This document shows positions 11,104 through 20,619 of a stretch of DNA of 20,619 nucleotides, one piece after another. Made by a program: the position numbers and the translations under genes. Below the pieces are notes generated by a model. It ran no database searches. It was given only the letters and a program-made list of their open reading frames with translations, and was not told the DNA's origin. The stretch lies in the NCBI GenBank assembly GCA_027600665.1, contig JADGJL010000316.1, forward strand, positions 4,890 to 25,508, read 5' to 3'. Every line of letters starts with the position of its first letter. Within the stretch, counting starts at the first letter, position 1. Source of the DNA: Irineochytrium annulatum (lineage: Eukaryota; Chytridiomycota; Chytridiomycetes; Chytridiales; Chytridiaceae).

Positions 11104-11496
11104 ATTTACTAAGACAGTATATGCATCCACCAACACAGGAACTTAGAAAATCGGCATCACGCTAATACGCACCATCCAGGCAGGCGTGTCTTCCGCCGTT
11201 GAGGTAGCTCAGAAGTTGTAATGCAGGCCAAGAAAGTCCTCTCGCGCGTCCTGAGACGCGGCACGGGCCCCGCCGAAGACCCCTGGGCTCGGCGACGTCG
11301 GCTCCGAAGCGTCCTCGCTCTTCCGTGACGCCCGTCCAATCGAAGAGGCTGGAACGAGTCATGGCACGCGCAAGGCTCGCGCTCATCAACATGCACCTTA
11401 TCACCATGGAATTCTTTAGTCGCACGACCGGGGGTGCTTTTTATTCTTCATCCGCTAGGCTACTTATAACGGTCGGAGCCCGCCGGGACTTCCTCC

Positions 11497-12471
11497 ATGC
11501 CTTCCACACCCGGGACATCGTGGACACTCCACACGAAGTGCAGATACATCAACCGCTTCCTCTACGTCGTGGGCTGGGACAGCAGCGCCAGGCGGCCAGA
11601 AGTTGGGGCCGGGGCCGGCGTGTTCCGCGAGCGCGCGACGACCGAGAGGCCGTCGACCCCGTTTCAAAGCGAGAGACCACTCCCCAGCATCCCCGTTAAG
11701 AACCCGCCTCCGCGGTCGTCGTCCTTGCTGATGTCAAGCCCCACCGAGTGGCCGTCGCCCGAGCCGCCGCTCCCGAGGTCCAGGAGGTCCCTCGACGTCG
11801 CGCCCGTGCCGCCAGCGCGCGCGATGCTCGACTCTGACACCATCGCCGCGTTCGCCACGCTCCCAAGACCGGCTCCATTCCCACCAAGGCGATCAGTGGA
11901 CTCCTCGATGCGTCGGCCACCGACGCCCAACAGCGCGCCACCGCCGCGATCCATGGAGAAGTCCCGCGAGCTCCCCCTTCCGCCGCTGGACGACAGCGAC
12001 CCCACGCCATCGTACGACCAGGCCGTGGGGCTCACCCTCGGCCCGCCGATCCCGCCGCCCCCGCTCGCAACGCTCACGACCACGGCGAGGACGCATCGGA
12101 CACCCTGGCCTGCGCACGCATCCTTCAGCATCCCACCTGGCTTCCCGCCCCCGCCAGACACGGCCTCGACCTCGCATCTGGACCTGCCGCCGCCGGTTGC
12201 CCCGCTCCACCAGCAGCGCAACAAAGACAACGATGATGACAACGCGGACGCGCAGACGACCACTGGGACGGAGCTCTCGTCGGTCGGCCTCCAAGAGATG
12301 CGCGACGTCGCGGCTCGGACGCGCGTGCTGATCTCAAGGTTGCAGGCGAACCGGACCGGCGACGGCCGTGGGAGGCTGAACTTTGATAGGGAGTTGGAGG
12401 TGCTCGAGGAGATTGAGGGGAGAATGCAGTATTGGGAACGAGGCATACGGGAAGCTGATGTGCGTACTTAA
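11497..12471 (+). CDS. Proline-rich disordered protein, unknown function
   Basis: One open frame of 324 aa, not assignable to a family. Residues about 50-240 are rich in Pro, Ser, Thr and Arg, with several proline clusters of the kind bound by SH3 or WW domains (RPLPSIP, PPIPPPP) and a TPSYDQAV segment that resembles, but does not match, a PPxY motif. The last 60 residues are different: charged, with heptad-like spacing (ELEVLEEIEGRMQYWE), suggesting a short amphipathic helix. An in-frame TAA lies 30 nt before the ATG, so the start holds unless an upstream exon exists. GTGCGT just before the stop could be a donor, which would extend the protein. The opposite strand also has a long Gly/Ser-rich frame (11664-12446), which I take as its shadow. 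Confidence 0.55.
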   Translation: MPSTPGTSWTLHTKCRYINRFLYVVGWDSSARRPEVGAGAGVFRERATTERPSTPFQSERPLPSIPVKNPPPRSSSLLMSSPTEWPSPEPPLPRSRRSLDVAPVPPARAMLDSDTIAAFATLPRPAPFPPRRSVDSSMRRPPTPNSAPPPRSMEKSRELPLPPLDDSDPTPSYDQAVGLTLGPPIPPPPLATLTTTARTHRTPWPAHASFSIPPGFPPPPDTASTSHLDLPPPVAPLHQQRNKDNDDDNADAQTTTGTELSSVGLQEMRDVAARTRVLISRLQANRTGDGRGRLNFDRELEVLEEIEGRMQYWERGIREADVRT

Positions 12472-13233
12472 ATATGGAGCAAAATTCATGAGGCTGATAT
12501 GTGTACCTAGTAGAGAATACAGCAAATCTAGCGTTAGGCTGGCAATAATATGTACGAAGTCTAGTGTGGGTAGCGACTCGCTGCAGCTACCCCTTACAAT
12601 TTACAGCAACTGACTCTCTTTGACCAGACCAATCCTTGCAAGTCCCAGCTGGCCGCTCTCAGCGGTGTCTTCAAAGACGTGTGTCAAAGCACACAGAAGG
12701 TGGTCAAAGTGAGCACACACCACAGCGCCCATTACGCCCGCAAAATGACGGCGGTGAAGACAAAAATAATTTTTTTTTTTTTTTTTTTTTCTTTTGAATA
12801 TGACAATTTGTTCTTGCTCTCTTTCCCTCCTTACTGTTGTGCTAATTTTATTTTTATTTTTAGTTTCTTTATTTCTTATTAAATCCAAGTTCGTTCCGGT
12901 TTTCCGTGAAAACAAGCAGGAACATGCACTATAAACAAACGAGTTCCCGCCTTCCGCCTTCACCATCCCGCGCCTCTTCTCCAACTCCTGCTTCAGCTCC
13001 ATCATAATGGTCAAAGATCTTCCTCTCGTCGCCGCGATCGCGCTCGCGCTCACCCTCTTTTCCGAGATCGCTCATCTGCAAATGTTTGAAACATTGCGAG
13101 TGATTGCTTCTCGGCCCCGATTTTCATTCGATTGTGGTAGCTTAAAATTAACACTACGATCACGGTGCTGCTAAAAGTTTCACCCAAAAAAAAGAAAAGG
13201 AAAAAACGCCGAACGCGCCGCTACCAAGAAATC
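12472..13233. other. Region between convergent genes, no secure gene
   Basis: This separates the end of the proline-rich gene (+) from the end of the membrane protein gene (-). A minus-strand ATG at 13073-13075 opens a 48-codon Glu/Arg/Gly/Asp-rich frame, and an overlapping minus frame contains MMELKQELEKRR followed by a GTTTGT donor-like site. A 45-codon open tail also runs to a TAA near 12604. These may be exons of a small gene, but I cannot join them in phase with confidence. The middle is AT-rich with a 21-nt T-run. Confidence 0.45.
12770..12790. repeat. 21-nt T homopolymer
   Basis: Uninterrupted run of T on the plus strand, flanked by other A/T-rich sequence. Its length makes its exact count prone to sequencing and assembly error. 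Confidence 0.9.
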
Positions 13234-13937
13234 TTAAGACCTAAAAGGGTTGGCCTCGTTCTCCTTCCTGATCCTCCGCTTTCTAATTGTGAGTGCAATT
13301 AAAACGCAAAGAAAGACAGCGACAGCAGCCGCGGGAACAATGTAGGACAGCTGCATATTCGTGACGCGACGGTGCGAGGCCGGTCCGCTGCTAGTGTCCG
13401 CCGCGCTGTTTGTAGCGCTAACGCTCCCGAAGCTGAGGCTTGTCACGATGGTGGATGTGTGCTGCAGCGGCAGCCTTGGGTTGCGGTGGTGAAATGCTGG
13501 GTAGTGGAGAGAGCCGTTGAGGTGGTGACGCCAGCTGTTGTCGTCGTGGAGGTTGGCAAGTCCGCCGTGGTCGTGATCAACGCGTTCGGAGCGGGTGGAG
13601 CTGCCAAGACCGGTTGCGACGGGTCAACCCCTTCCTTGAGGTAAGCCTGCTCAACGATCGATGGGTCCACGTCCGGCGCGTAAGGTGTCAGCGACATGCC
13701 GGCTAGCGCGACGTAGCACGCTTCGTTTTGGCACACAATGCCCGAGCAGGCTGAGCCCACGGCGTCACAGACGGGCTGGGAGTCCGCAGTCAGTGTCCGG
13801 CATTGGAAGTTGCCGGTGTCATCCAGGGACACAGTGCAACGCGCGTCGTCGAGTGTCAGGTTGGTTGGGTTGAGCAGATGGAAGGGACCGACGGAGCGGT
13901 AGCCGCCGAAGGAGAAGCCGACGGCGGTGTCGCTCAT
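13234..13937 (-). CDS. Single-pass membrane protein with Thr/Ser-rich stalk
   Basis: Not recognised by family. The N-terminal part (13937 downward) is a Cys-containing domain of about 100 residues (CTVSLDD, CRTLTAD, CDAVGSACSGIVCQNEAC). A Thr/Ser-rich stalk follows. The C-terminal part, in another frame, has about 23 hydrophobic residues (SYIVPAAAVAVFLCVLIALT) then a basic tail (RKRRIRKENEANPFRS). This is the plan of a type I surface protein. The two frames meet within the stalk. A 68-nt intron at 13462-13529 (GTCACC...GCTGCAG) joins them in phase and gives 211 aa, but the donor is poor; a frameshift is the alternative. No signal peptide is visible at the ATG and an in-frame TAA lies just upstream, so an unseen first exon is likely. 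It shares a 426-nt divergent region with NUP85. Confidence 0.6.
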
Positions 13938-14363
13938 AAAAGATGACGGGTGAGGGTCAGCGTCGTCGTGTTAGTCGCTCGCTGATGGTCGCGAAGAGGA
14001 ATGTGTGTCGCGCAACGCCCCCACTTTGAAGGCGTCGACATCAATGGCGTATACGCCTGGTTCTGCCGACCAAGCACCGGGTTCCCTTCCATACAAACAG
14101 TCGCCCAATTCTCGTCCCGCCGCATCGGCGCAGCGTGCCCGTCACCGTCTACCAGGGCCGTCTAGCCAAGGCATACTCGCCTGGCCAGACGCGCTAACGG
14201 ATCTTCATGCCAACACCGCAGCGGTTCGCCTTCAGCATGCCGCTCGGGACTCCGATAGCAGCCTCTGGGCATTCCAGAACGCGCCAAAGCTCCCCAGCTC
14301 GTCCGGGGACGAGCGATCCGCCGGGTCTTGTCCGGACAAGAAAAAAGTGATTGCAGATTCGCG
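13938..14363. promoter_or_regulatory. Divergent intergenic region, NUP85 / membrane protein
   Basis: The two start codons point away from each other, so both upstream regions lie here. A minus-strand frame (13934-14125) and a plus-strand frame (14005-14547) are open but have unremarkable composition and no junction that I trust. No clear TATA box was seen. A first exon with a signal peptide for the membrane protein could lie here but was not found. Confidence 0.4.
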
Positions 14364-17300
14364 ATGCCGGCCTCGCGGTCCTCGCGACTGGGGCCTTTCA
14401 GCAACAACTCCAATCCGGTCGAGGACGAGTACGACGACGCCGCGGGATACGAGGATGAGGATGACGGGGGTTACGACATGGGTGCGGAGGATGAGGGGGA
14501 CGACTTCGACTCAAGGGACGACGTCTACGGAGACGCCAGCTTCCTGACCCAGGAGCCCGGTCGGACTCCCGGTAGGAGATCGGGGCGGGGTTCGAGCGCC
14601 CGGGACCTTTACCGGGAAGCCGAGAAGCCCATCGTCCGCGAGATGTTTCTCGGCCTCACCAAGCCAAATACCTGCCCAACCCTGCTGACCTCAAACCGAT
14701 GCTTCCGCGCCGCGAGGCCCTCGCCGACGGATGGACACACGATTTTGGTTTTTCCGGCGCAAAAGGAGCCGTGGACACTTTTCGAGAAGAAGCATCCCAA
14801 CTTCAGAAAGGACTTGTTCGACCAGGACCAGCTCGTCAAGCCGATCCAGTTACATGCGCCCGAGGAAGGACGGGCGACTTTCGTAAACTCGTCGTTTGGG
14901 GTCTTCGCGACGCTGCAGAGGACATGGAACTCTGCCGTACCGGGGTCGTCGACGTCGCTCGCGCCCGTCACGCCGCATTCGAAGACGGCGGGGAGGAACG
15001 TGCGCAGAATTGCGGCGTCGACAGCGCTCACGCCGCGTCCGGGAATGGGATTAGTTGGGGGGATGGCGAGGATGGCGATGGAGGCAGGCCGTGACTCACC
15101 GATGACGGATCTTTCGGGCAGAAAGAAGCGGTCGACGTACAGAGACGAGTATGACGACAACAATGATTGGGTACGCTGCCCGCTCTTGCACTTTTTCAAT
15201 TTCCGCTCACGCATGTATTAAATTTCAGCATCCCACCGGCAACGACGACGACGAATTTGACGACGGCGACGACACTATGGACTACGACGGCTACGGCGTC
15301 AAGAAGCCGCGCATTAAGCGATCCTACCTCCTCCGCACGAGCGCGCTCTACCGCGAAGAGATCGGCGCCCACCTCGGCATCCTTAAGCGCTTCAAAGAAA
15401 ACCGCACGGCGGCCGGTGTTACCATAAAGGACATTGAGTACGACCCGCTTCAGCAGAGCATTACGACTTTCGAGGCCATTTACAGCATCTGGCATTTAGC
15501 GGAGATCATGTACATGAACATCGACGACGACTACGTCTACACCGTCTCGACGGGGGACGTGCCCGGGCTCGCGGAGGATCTCCTGGGCTGGCTGAACAGA
15601 TCGTATCCGCGCCCGACGAAGAACGAGCTCCATGAGCTCAACGGCGAGCTGCTTAACGCTATGGGCAATCACGACACGGCCTTCCCCGCGGAAAAGCTCT
15701 GGCGGTGCATCATCGCTTGCGTGATGAGGGGTCACTTCCACGGCGCGTCGACATTGCTCGGGCACCTAGACGGCGAGGCTGGTGGCAAGTTGCTCATGTG
15801 CTCGACGGCGTTGCGAAAGCTGATGAACGCCATGCCGAGGCGGAGCACCGTGACGGGAGGGCTGGCGGAGTTTGAGGACCGGTGGAACAGGTGGAGGGAC
15901 GACTGCGCGTATCATGCCGAGAGCGGCACCGTGGCCGCGCTGATCGCCGACGATGGGGACGGGGCCGACCACGCGGAGCTGGCAGAGCATCGGGAGGGGT
16001 TTGAGGCGGCGTTTGCTATATTGGCGGGGGACGACCGCACCATTCTCGAAAACTCGACGAACTGGGCCGAGGCCATGGTGGCGCTCATAGCGTTCCAGAA
16101 CCCGCTGTGCCGAAGGGACGACGTGACGGCGTACCTCGACGACGCGAGGGAGTGGACGCAGGCGGACGACGATGAAGACGGGGAGGAGCCGGTTGTGGAA
16201 AGGTGCCTGCAGGCGCTGGCGGAGATGGATATTGATGCGGCCGTGAGGCATTGCACGAGGATCGACTGGTGGCTCGTCGCGCATTTGACCGACCTGCTAG
16301 ACAAGTTTGGGAAGTTGGAGGAGATGGAGGGCCGGGCACCTTTGGCGCTGTTCTCGAAGTCGAAGTTCTGGGAGGGCGGCGTGGAGGAGGCAGAGGAAGC
16401 AGAAGGGCAGGAAGAGGGCACGGGAGAGCTGAAGAAGATGAGAAACATGATGGCGAGCGACGGCGCGACGCTGAGGGACTGGTACGTCATGGAGTACGCC
16501 GACGGGCTCGCAAGCCACGGAAACACGTGGAGGGTGGGAATAGACTACCTCGCGAGGGGCGGGGGGCGATCGGAGGAGTGTCGGGCGAGGCTCGAGACGT
16601 ACGTGTCGCGGATGAACCCCTTCGGCCCGAATTGGAGCGGATGCGGGCGGAAGGCGAGGAAGTTGGAGGGTTTGATGCGATCGTGCGGATTGACGGAGGC
16701 TTTGAAGGTTCACCAGCGGGTCGTGGCGCGGAGGAAGCTAACGGAAGGCAGGCTGGGCGAGGCTATCGATCTGTACGCGCATGCCGATCATTTGCCGAGG
16801 GCGAACGTCGTCGGGGGCATTCTGTTCGAGCAACACTTAAACCGGGAGAAGGCTGAAAGTGAGAAGGAGATGGAGATGGAGTTGGAGAAATGGAAAGGAA
16901 AAGGAGTAAAGAAGAAGCACCACAATATCGATCGGATGGACACGGACCAGCCTGCGATCTCGCTGCCGCCGCTGGTACGGAGCACGGAAGGGACGGTTAC
17001 GCTCGCGAAGGCTTCTACGCAGGCGATTGACGAGCTCAACGGGGGGGTGACGAGGATGTCGACCCACTTGTCCTTCCTCGCCGACTATCGCGCGTTCGAG
17101 ACCCTTCTCGAATTAGCCGCAAGCGGCGATGCGGCCGACGCCGATGCTAAGAAGATTGAGGCCGGCGCTGTGTTGATGCACATGGTGGAGACGGCGCCGA
17201 GGACGATGTGGACGATGCTCCTGCTCGACGCCTTGCCACTGTTGAAGGGAAAACAGCTCGTGTTTGCCGCGCCGGCGACGTACGAGCTCATGCGATGCCT

Positions 17301-17580
17301 GGAGGAGGTCGCGCTCAGCCATCGCGAGGCCGAGTGTCTGGTTGCAACACCGAGTGACGGAAAAAGGCAGATGTTGGGGATCTCGATACCGGTGGGCGGG
17401 CACGCTTTAGAGAAGGCCGCGGCGGAGGGGGCCGAGGTTATGAGACCGCTGGACGTAAAGGGGTGGGAGTTGGGGGAGGAAGATTTAGAGACCGCTAGGC
17501 GTAAGTTGGAGGAGCTGAGGTTGGCGTTGGTGAGGAATTTGGCCCGGGCTATTATAGTGGCCAAGAAGGGTCGCACGTAG
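14364..17580 (+). CDS. NUP85: Nucleoporin NUP85, Y-complex scaffold, 2 exons
   Basis: Structural nucleoporin of the Y (Nup107-160 / Nup84) complex, which coats the nuclear pore membrane; NUP85 is an ACE1-type alpha-solenoid that binds SEH1. Exons 14364-15170 and 15229-17580 are joined by a 58-nt GT-AG intron, giving 1052 aa. The ATG at 14364 follows an in-frame TTG codon that is not needed as a start. Family blocks: IYSIWHLAEIMYM near 350, DWWLVAHLTDLL near 615-626, GIDYLARG, the WTMLLLDALPLL / TYELMRCLEE pair near 930-965, and RLALVRNLARAII at the C-terminus. It is much longer than animal NUP85 (about 650 aa): residues 1-340 include an Asp/Glu-rich disordered start and a second acidic patch near the intron, and there are Glu/Lys-rich inserts around 640-660 and 780-810. 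It converges with CFAP58, leaving 173 nt between stops. Confidence 0.94.
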
Positions 17581-17753
17581 CTGTATAGCAGGCTGAATAT
17601 ATGTATTTTGGTAGCCAAAGAAAGATCTATTTGGTTTCGGCATGTTTTATGGCCTAAGAAGATATGTACTCATGCTCCAAAACATATATGAACCAAAAGC
17701 TCTGTGCAGATAACAAATCTATTATGAAGTTGGGAAGTACTGTACTGCTGCCT

Positions 17754-20619
17754 CTACGCCGCCATCCGTGCGGCCACCGTCCCCGACATATTAAATCCTC
17801 CGCCACTAAATTTGGGCCCCGATGGCAAGTGAGGCTTGATGGCCGACCCGTCGTCCCCAATCATGCCACCGCCAGCAGCCCCGCCCGGCGGAGAGACGTT
17901 GCGCAGCCCACCCTTTTCGGTCACGACCTTAGGTGCCACGTTCTCAATCCGCTTCCGGCCGGCGCGATCTCGCCTGTTGTCTTCCTTCAGTACAAAGTAC
18001 TTCTTTGTGAGGACCTGCTGGGCCCGCTGGAGGCGCTCCATCTCGTATTTAAGCTCGTTCACTTGTGAATGGTACATGTTGAGCTCCGATGCGAGGGCCT
18101 TTACAAGTACCGATGTTAGGAAACTGAGTCGCAACGGACGGGTGTTGTTTAGCATACCTTGTTCTCCCGGACCTTCATCTTAACAGCCGCTTTTACGACC
18201 CTAAGCTCCTCCACGACCTCCGGCCCCGGCTGCCTTTCTAAGATCTTCTTGATCTCGGCCTGCAGCTTCTCTTTCTGCGCAATGATGAGCTCTTTCTCGA
18301 CGACCTCCTCCGTCTTGCCAATCAGCCTCTTTTGAAGGGTCTGGATCTTTGTAATGAGCTCATAGGTCGACGGGTCGCTTCCGGAGAGCTTTCGCCACCG
18401 ATGGATATTCATGGGCGACTCGAGCTCCTCTGTGATATCACAAAATTCGTTAGTAGGAGAATACGGGTCATGGCGACAGCGCCAGACACAATACCTTCCA
18501 ACACCTTCACCCTTGTCCGCTCCCGGAGGACCTCCCTCTGCAGGTTGAAGATCTCGCTTCGCAATCCCTCGACATTCTGCGTTTCGGTCTGGAGGATGGC
18601 CTTCTCCCTGCGAAGTTTCTTGATTTCGAGCTTAAGCACCCGGATGTCCTCGAGCCTCTCGCGGTACTGGATCTCGCCCTTGTTTAAAGTCGAGTTCTGG
18701 ATCTTGATTTTTTCGTATAAGAGGGAGAGCTCGTCGTTACGACGGATGAGCTGCGTGCCGAGAATGTCCTGAAAGTTCGCTTGCCGTTACTAAACCTTTC
18801 CATCTCGCGGGGAATCGCTCAAACTACCAACCCTCTCCTGCACAATCTGGTCCAGCTCCTTCTTTTGTCGCAACCTCTCGGCATCCGCCTCAGCGATAAT
18901 GTGTCGGAGCTTGTTCTCCTCCGCCAATTGGTTCTGGATCTGCTGCAAGGCCTCCTCGTACTGCTGCGTCTTGGTTGCAATCTGGCCGGAGAGCGTCTCC
19001 TTCTCCTTCTCCAGCTTCGAGTGCTCGAAGGATTCTTTCGCAAGCGCTAATAGACATAGATTTTAATAAATATTTTCAGTGCTGGAACACAAACAATTCT
19101 CCTTGTTCGCAATTTCCTCCTTTAGCTGCTCGATTTGATGTGTCATAATCTTTAACTTCCGCTTCATCTCCACGATGTCGTCCTGAGACTCGATGAGGTT
19201 CTTCGAGTAGAGGTTCCTCTCAGCCCGGACATTCTCATAAAGGGACTTGTCGCAGCAGGTTAGTTTATAAACCTGTTGCAGCAAGAATGGCACAAACCTG
19301 CTGCTCCTTCAGCTTTCTTTCTAAGTCGGTAATCTTCTTGCGCGAGTCAAAAATCATCATCTCCTTAATCTTGATGTCTTCTTCCTTCGTATTCAGCTCT
19401 TGCCCGATTTTGCCGGCCTCGTTGATGTGACGGTCACGGTCTTTCTCGAGGGCATAAATCAGCTATACAGGGGAAAAATGCAGAACGTTAGTCAAAATCC
19501 TACGTCAAGATACAATGATGAGTTGAACGGTACCTTTCGCATCTTAGAGGCCTCGTCCTTGTACGACAAGATCTCCTGCTCGAGGTTTCTCTTCGTCTGA
19601 TCCGACAGCTTAACTGCGTTGACCTGCCTCAGGGTCGCTCCCGTCGCTTTAACGAAGTTCTTCTGGGCAATGTCGCGTTCCCTGGTCAAGTTCTCAGCTG
19701 CTTTTCGCAGCGAGTCCAACTCCTTCCGAACCGTGTCGTGCTCATGCGTGAGCGAACCGTTGATTCCCTGTAAGAAGCGTATTAAAACGCATGCGGAGTA
19801 CCGACTGTATTGTACACGTACCCGAAGATGGTCCCTTTCAACCTCCGCCTCCACCTTACCCTCCTCCAGGACCTTAATCCTCTTCTGCAACGAATCCTTC
19901 ATCCTGGCAATGCTCTTGTACTCTTCCTTGAACCGTAAAACCTCCTCCTCCCAACTCTTAACGTCGGCGGCCAGGTTCTGATTCTCGCTCTGCATCCGCG
20001 TGCAGGATAGCGACTGCTCATCGTACTCGCCCTGCAGGCGGTTCAGCCGCCCCGTCACCGCCTCCTTCTCACGGAGCTCGCGCTCGCACCGGACGCGCTC
20101 CTCTTTGTTCGCAGCCTCAAGCTTGCCGACGCCGTCCTTCAGGGCCCGGATCTCGGTGACGAGTTGCGCGATCTCGGTCTCTTTACGGGCCGTTTGGTCG
20201 GCGGCGGCTTTAAGGGCCAGTTCGATCTTCTCGCGGGCACGCTGCTCGCGATCCTGCTCGGCCTTTTTGGTGAAGAGAAGCTCCTTCAGTGTGTGCATGT
20301 CGCCATCCATCGCCGTGCGTTCGGTGAGTAGGGAAGATATCTTCCCGTTGAGCTCATCGGTCTCAGCCTGGAGGACCTTGACGTCGGATTGGGCAATGTC
20401 CAGTTGCTCAAGGAGATGCTCTTTCGACTTTTAACGGTCTGCGGCTTAGTTGACTTCGAAGATAAACTGCCGACAAAATAGGCAACCGACCTTATTCAGC
20501 TTCGCGATTGTTTCTTCCAGCTGGATCTGCGTCTCCATCATCCTCGTATGTCCGGCTCCGAGGCCCGTATTCGTCAGTACCGGTATGCTACCGCTAGCCT
20601 CGGTATCCCCGTCCTCACC
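17754..20619 (-). CDS. CFAP58: CFAP58 (CCDC147) coiled-coil flagellar protein, N-terminus cut by window edge
   Basis: Cilia- and flagella-associated protein needed for axoneme and midpiece assembly in animals. Exons in the window (high to low): 20619-20491 (open at the edge), 20427-19822, 19767-19534, 19462-19298, 19245-19095, 19046-18832, 18768-18495, 18429-18158, 18098-17754, giving 796 aa in consistent phase. Animal CFAP58 is about 870 aa, so roughly 80 residues lie beyond the edge. It is coiled coil almost throughout. Family marks: RNLYSKNL, MKRKLKIMTHQ, EADAERLRQKKELDQI, RRNDELSLLYEKIKIQ, LEIKKLRREK, NIHRWRKLSGSDPSTYELI, RQPGPE and SELNMYHSQVNE. The tail is Gly/Pro-rich and ends in GPKFSGGGFNMSG plus nine residues, as in animal homologues. 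The 54-nt intron at 19768-19821 is stop-free. Donors at 20485-20490 (GTCGGT) and 18826-18831 (GTTGGT) are weak. Confidence 0.95.

Noticed and set aside
11664..12446. 260-codon minus-strand Gly/Ser-rich frame
   Set aside because: Low-complexity mirror of the proline-rich plus-strand frame; the plus frame has a more protein-like charged helical end.
14005..14547. 180-codon plus-strand frame overlapping the NUP85 start
   Set aside because: Different frame from NUP85 and no features; it overlaps the acidic N-terminal coding region.
15912..16526. Long minus-strand Ser/Ala-rich frames inside NUP85
   Set aside because: Shadows of the GC-rich NUP85 coding strand.
1..20619. Mobile elements, viral genes, CRISPR arrays, tRNA or rRNA genes
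   Set aside because: No transposase, integrase, reverse transcriptase, terminal repeats, spaced direct repeats or tRNA-like structure was seen.

Overview
This 20.6 kb window is nuclear DNA of a flagellated (zoosporic) fungus, most likely a chytrid or close relative. The genes are split by many very short spliceosomal introns (39-75 nt, mostly GT-AG). It carries two proteins of motile-cilium axonemes (CCDC40 and CFAP58), which walking fungi without zoospores lack, next to fungal-type genes: a fatty-acid-hydroxylase-like P450, a CPAF-type S41 protease with a GPI-like tail, and a diverged NUP85. The taxonomic call is inference. The gene models were built by hand by joining open frames across splice sites with matching phase.

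Layout, left to right. 348-2470 (-): a complete cytochrome P450 of 505 aa in 12 exons. 2595-6746 (-): complete CCDC40, 1162 aa in 12 exons. 7411-10116 (-): a secreted S41-family protease of 840 aa in 4 exons, with a signal peptide and a GPI-like C-terminus. 10289-11033 (-): a tentative 199-aa gene of unknown function assembled from four short exons. 11497-12471 (+): a proline-rich, mostly disordered orphan protein. 13234-13937 (-): a single-pass membrane protein with a Thr/Ser-rich stalk, whose frame changes inside the stalk (a small intron or a frameshift). 14364-17580 (+): NUP85, 1052 aa in 2 exons. 17754 to beyond the right edge (-): CFAP58, at least 796 aa, with its N-terminus outside the window.

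How they work together. CCDC40 pairs with CCDC39 to form the 96-nm molecular ruler of axonemal doublets, and CFAP58 is another coiled-coil axoneme/flagellum assembly protein; both would serve the zoospore flagellum. NUP85 is a Y-complex scaffold nucleoporin, convergent with CFAP58 (173 nt between stop codons). The P450 and the S41 protease are unrelated enzymes of lipid/xenobiotic oxidation and the cell surface. No operon logic, mobile element, CRISPR array, tRNA or rRNA was seen. The least explained part is 10.3-14.0 kb, which holds three genes or gene candidates with no family I recognise.
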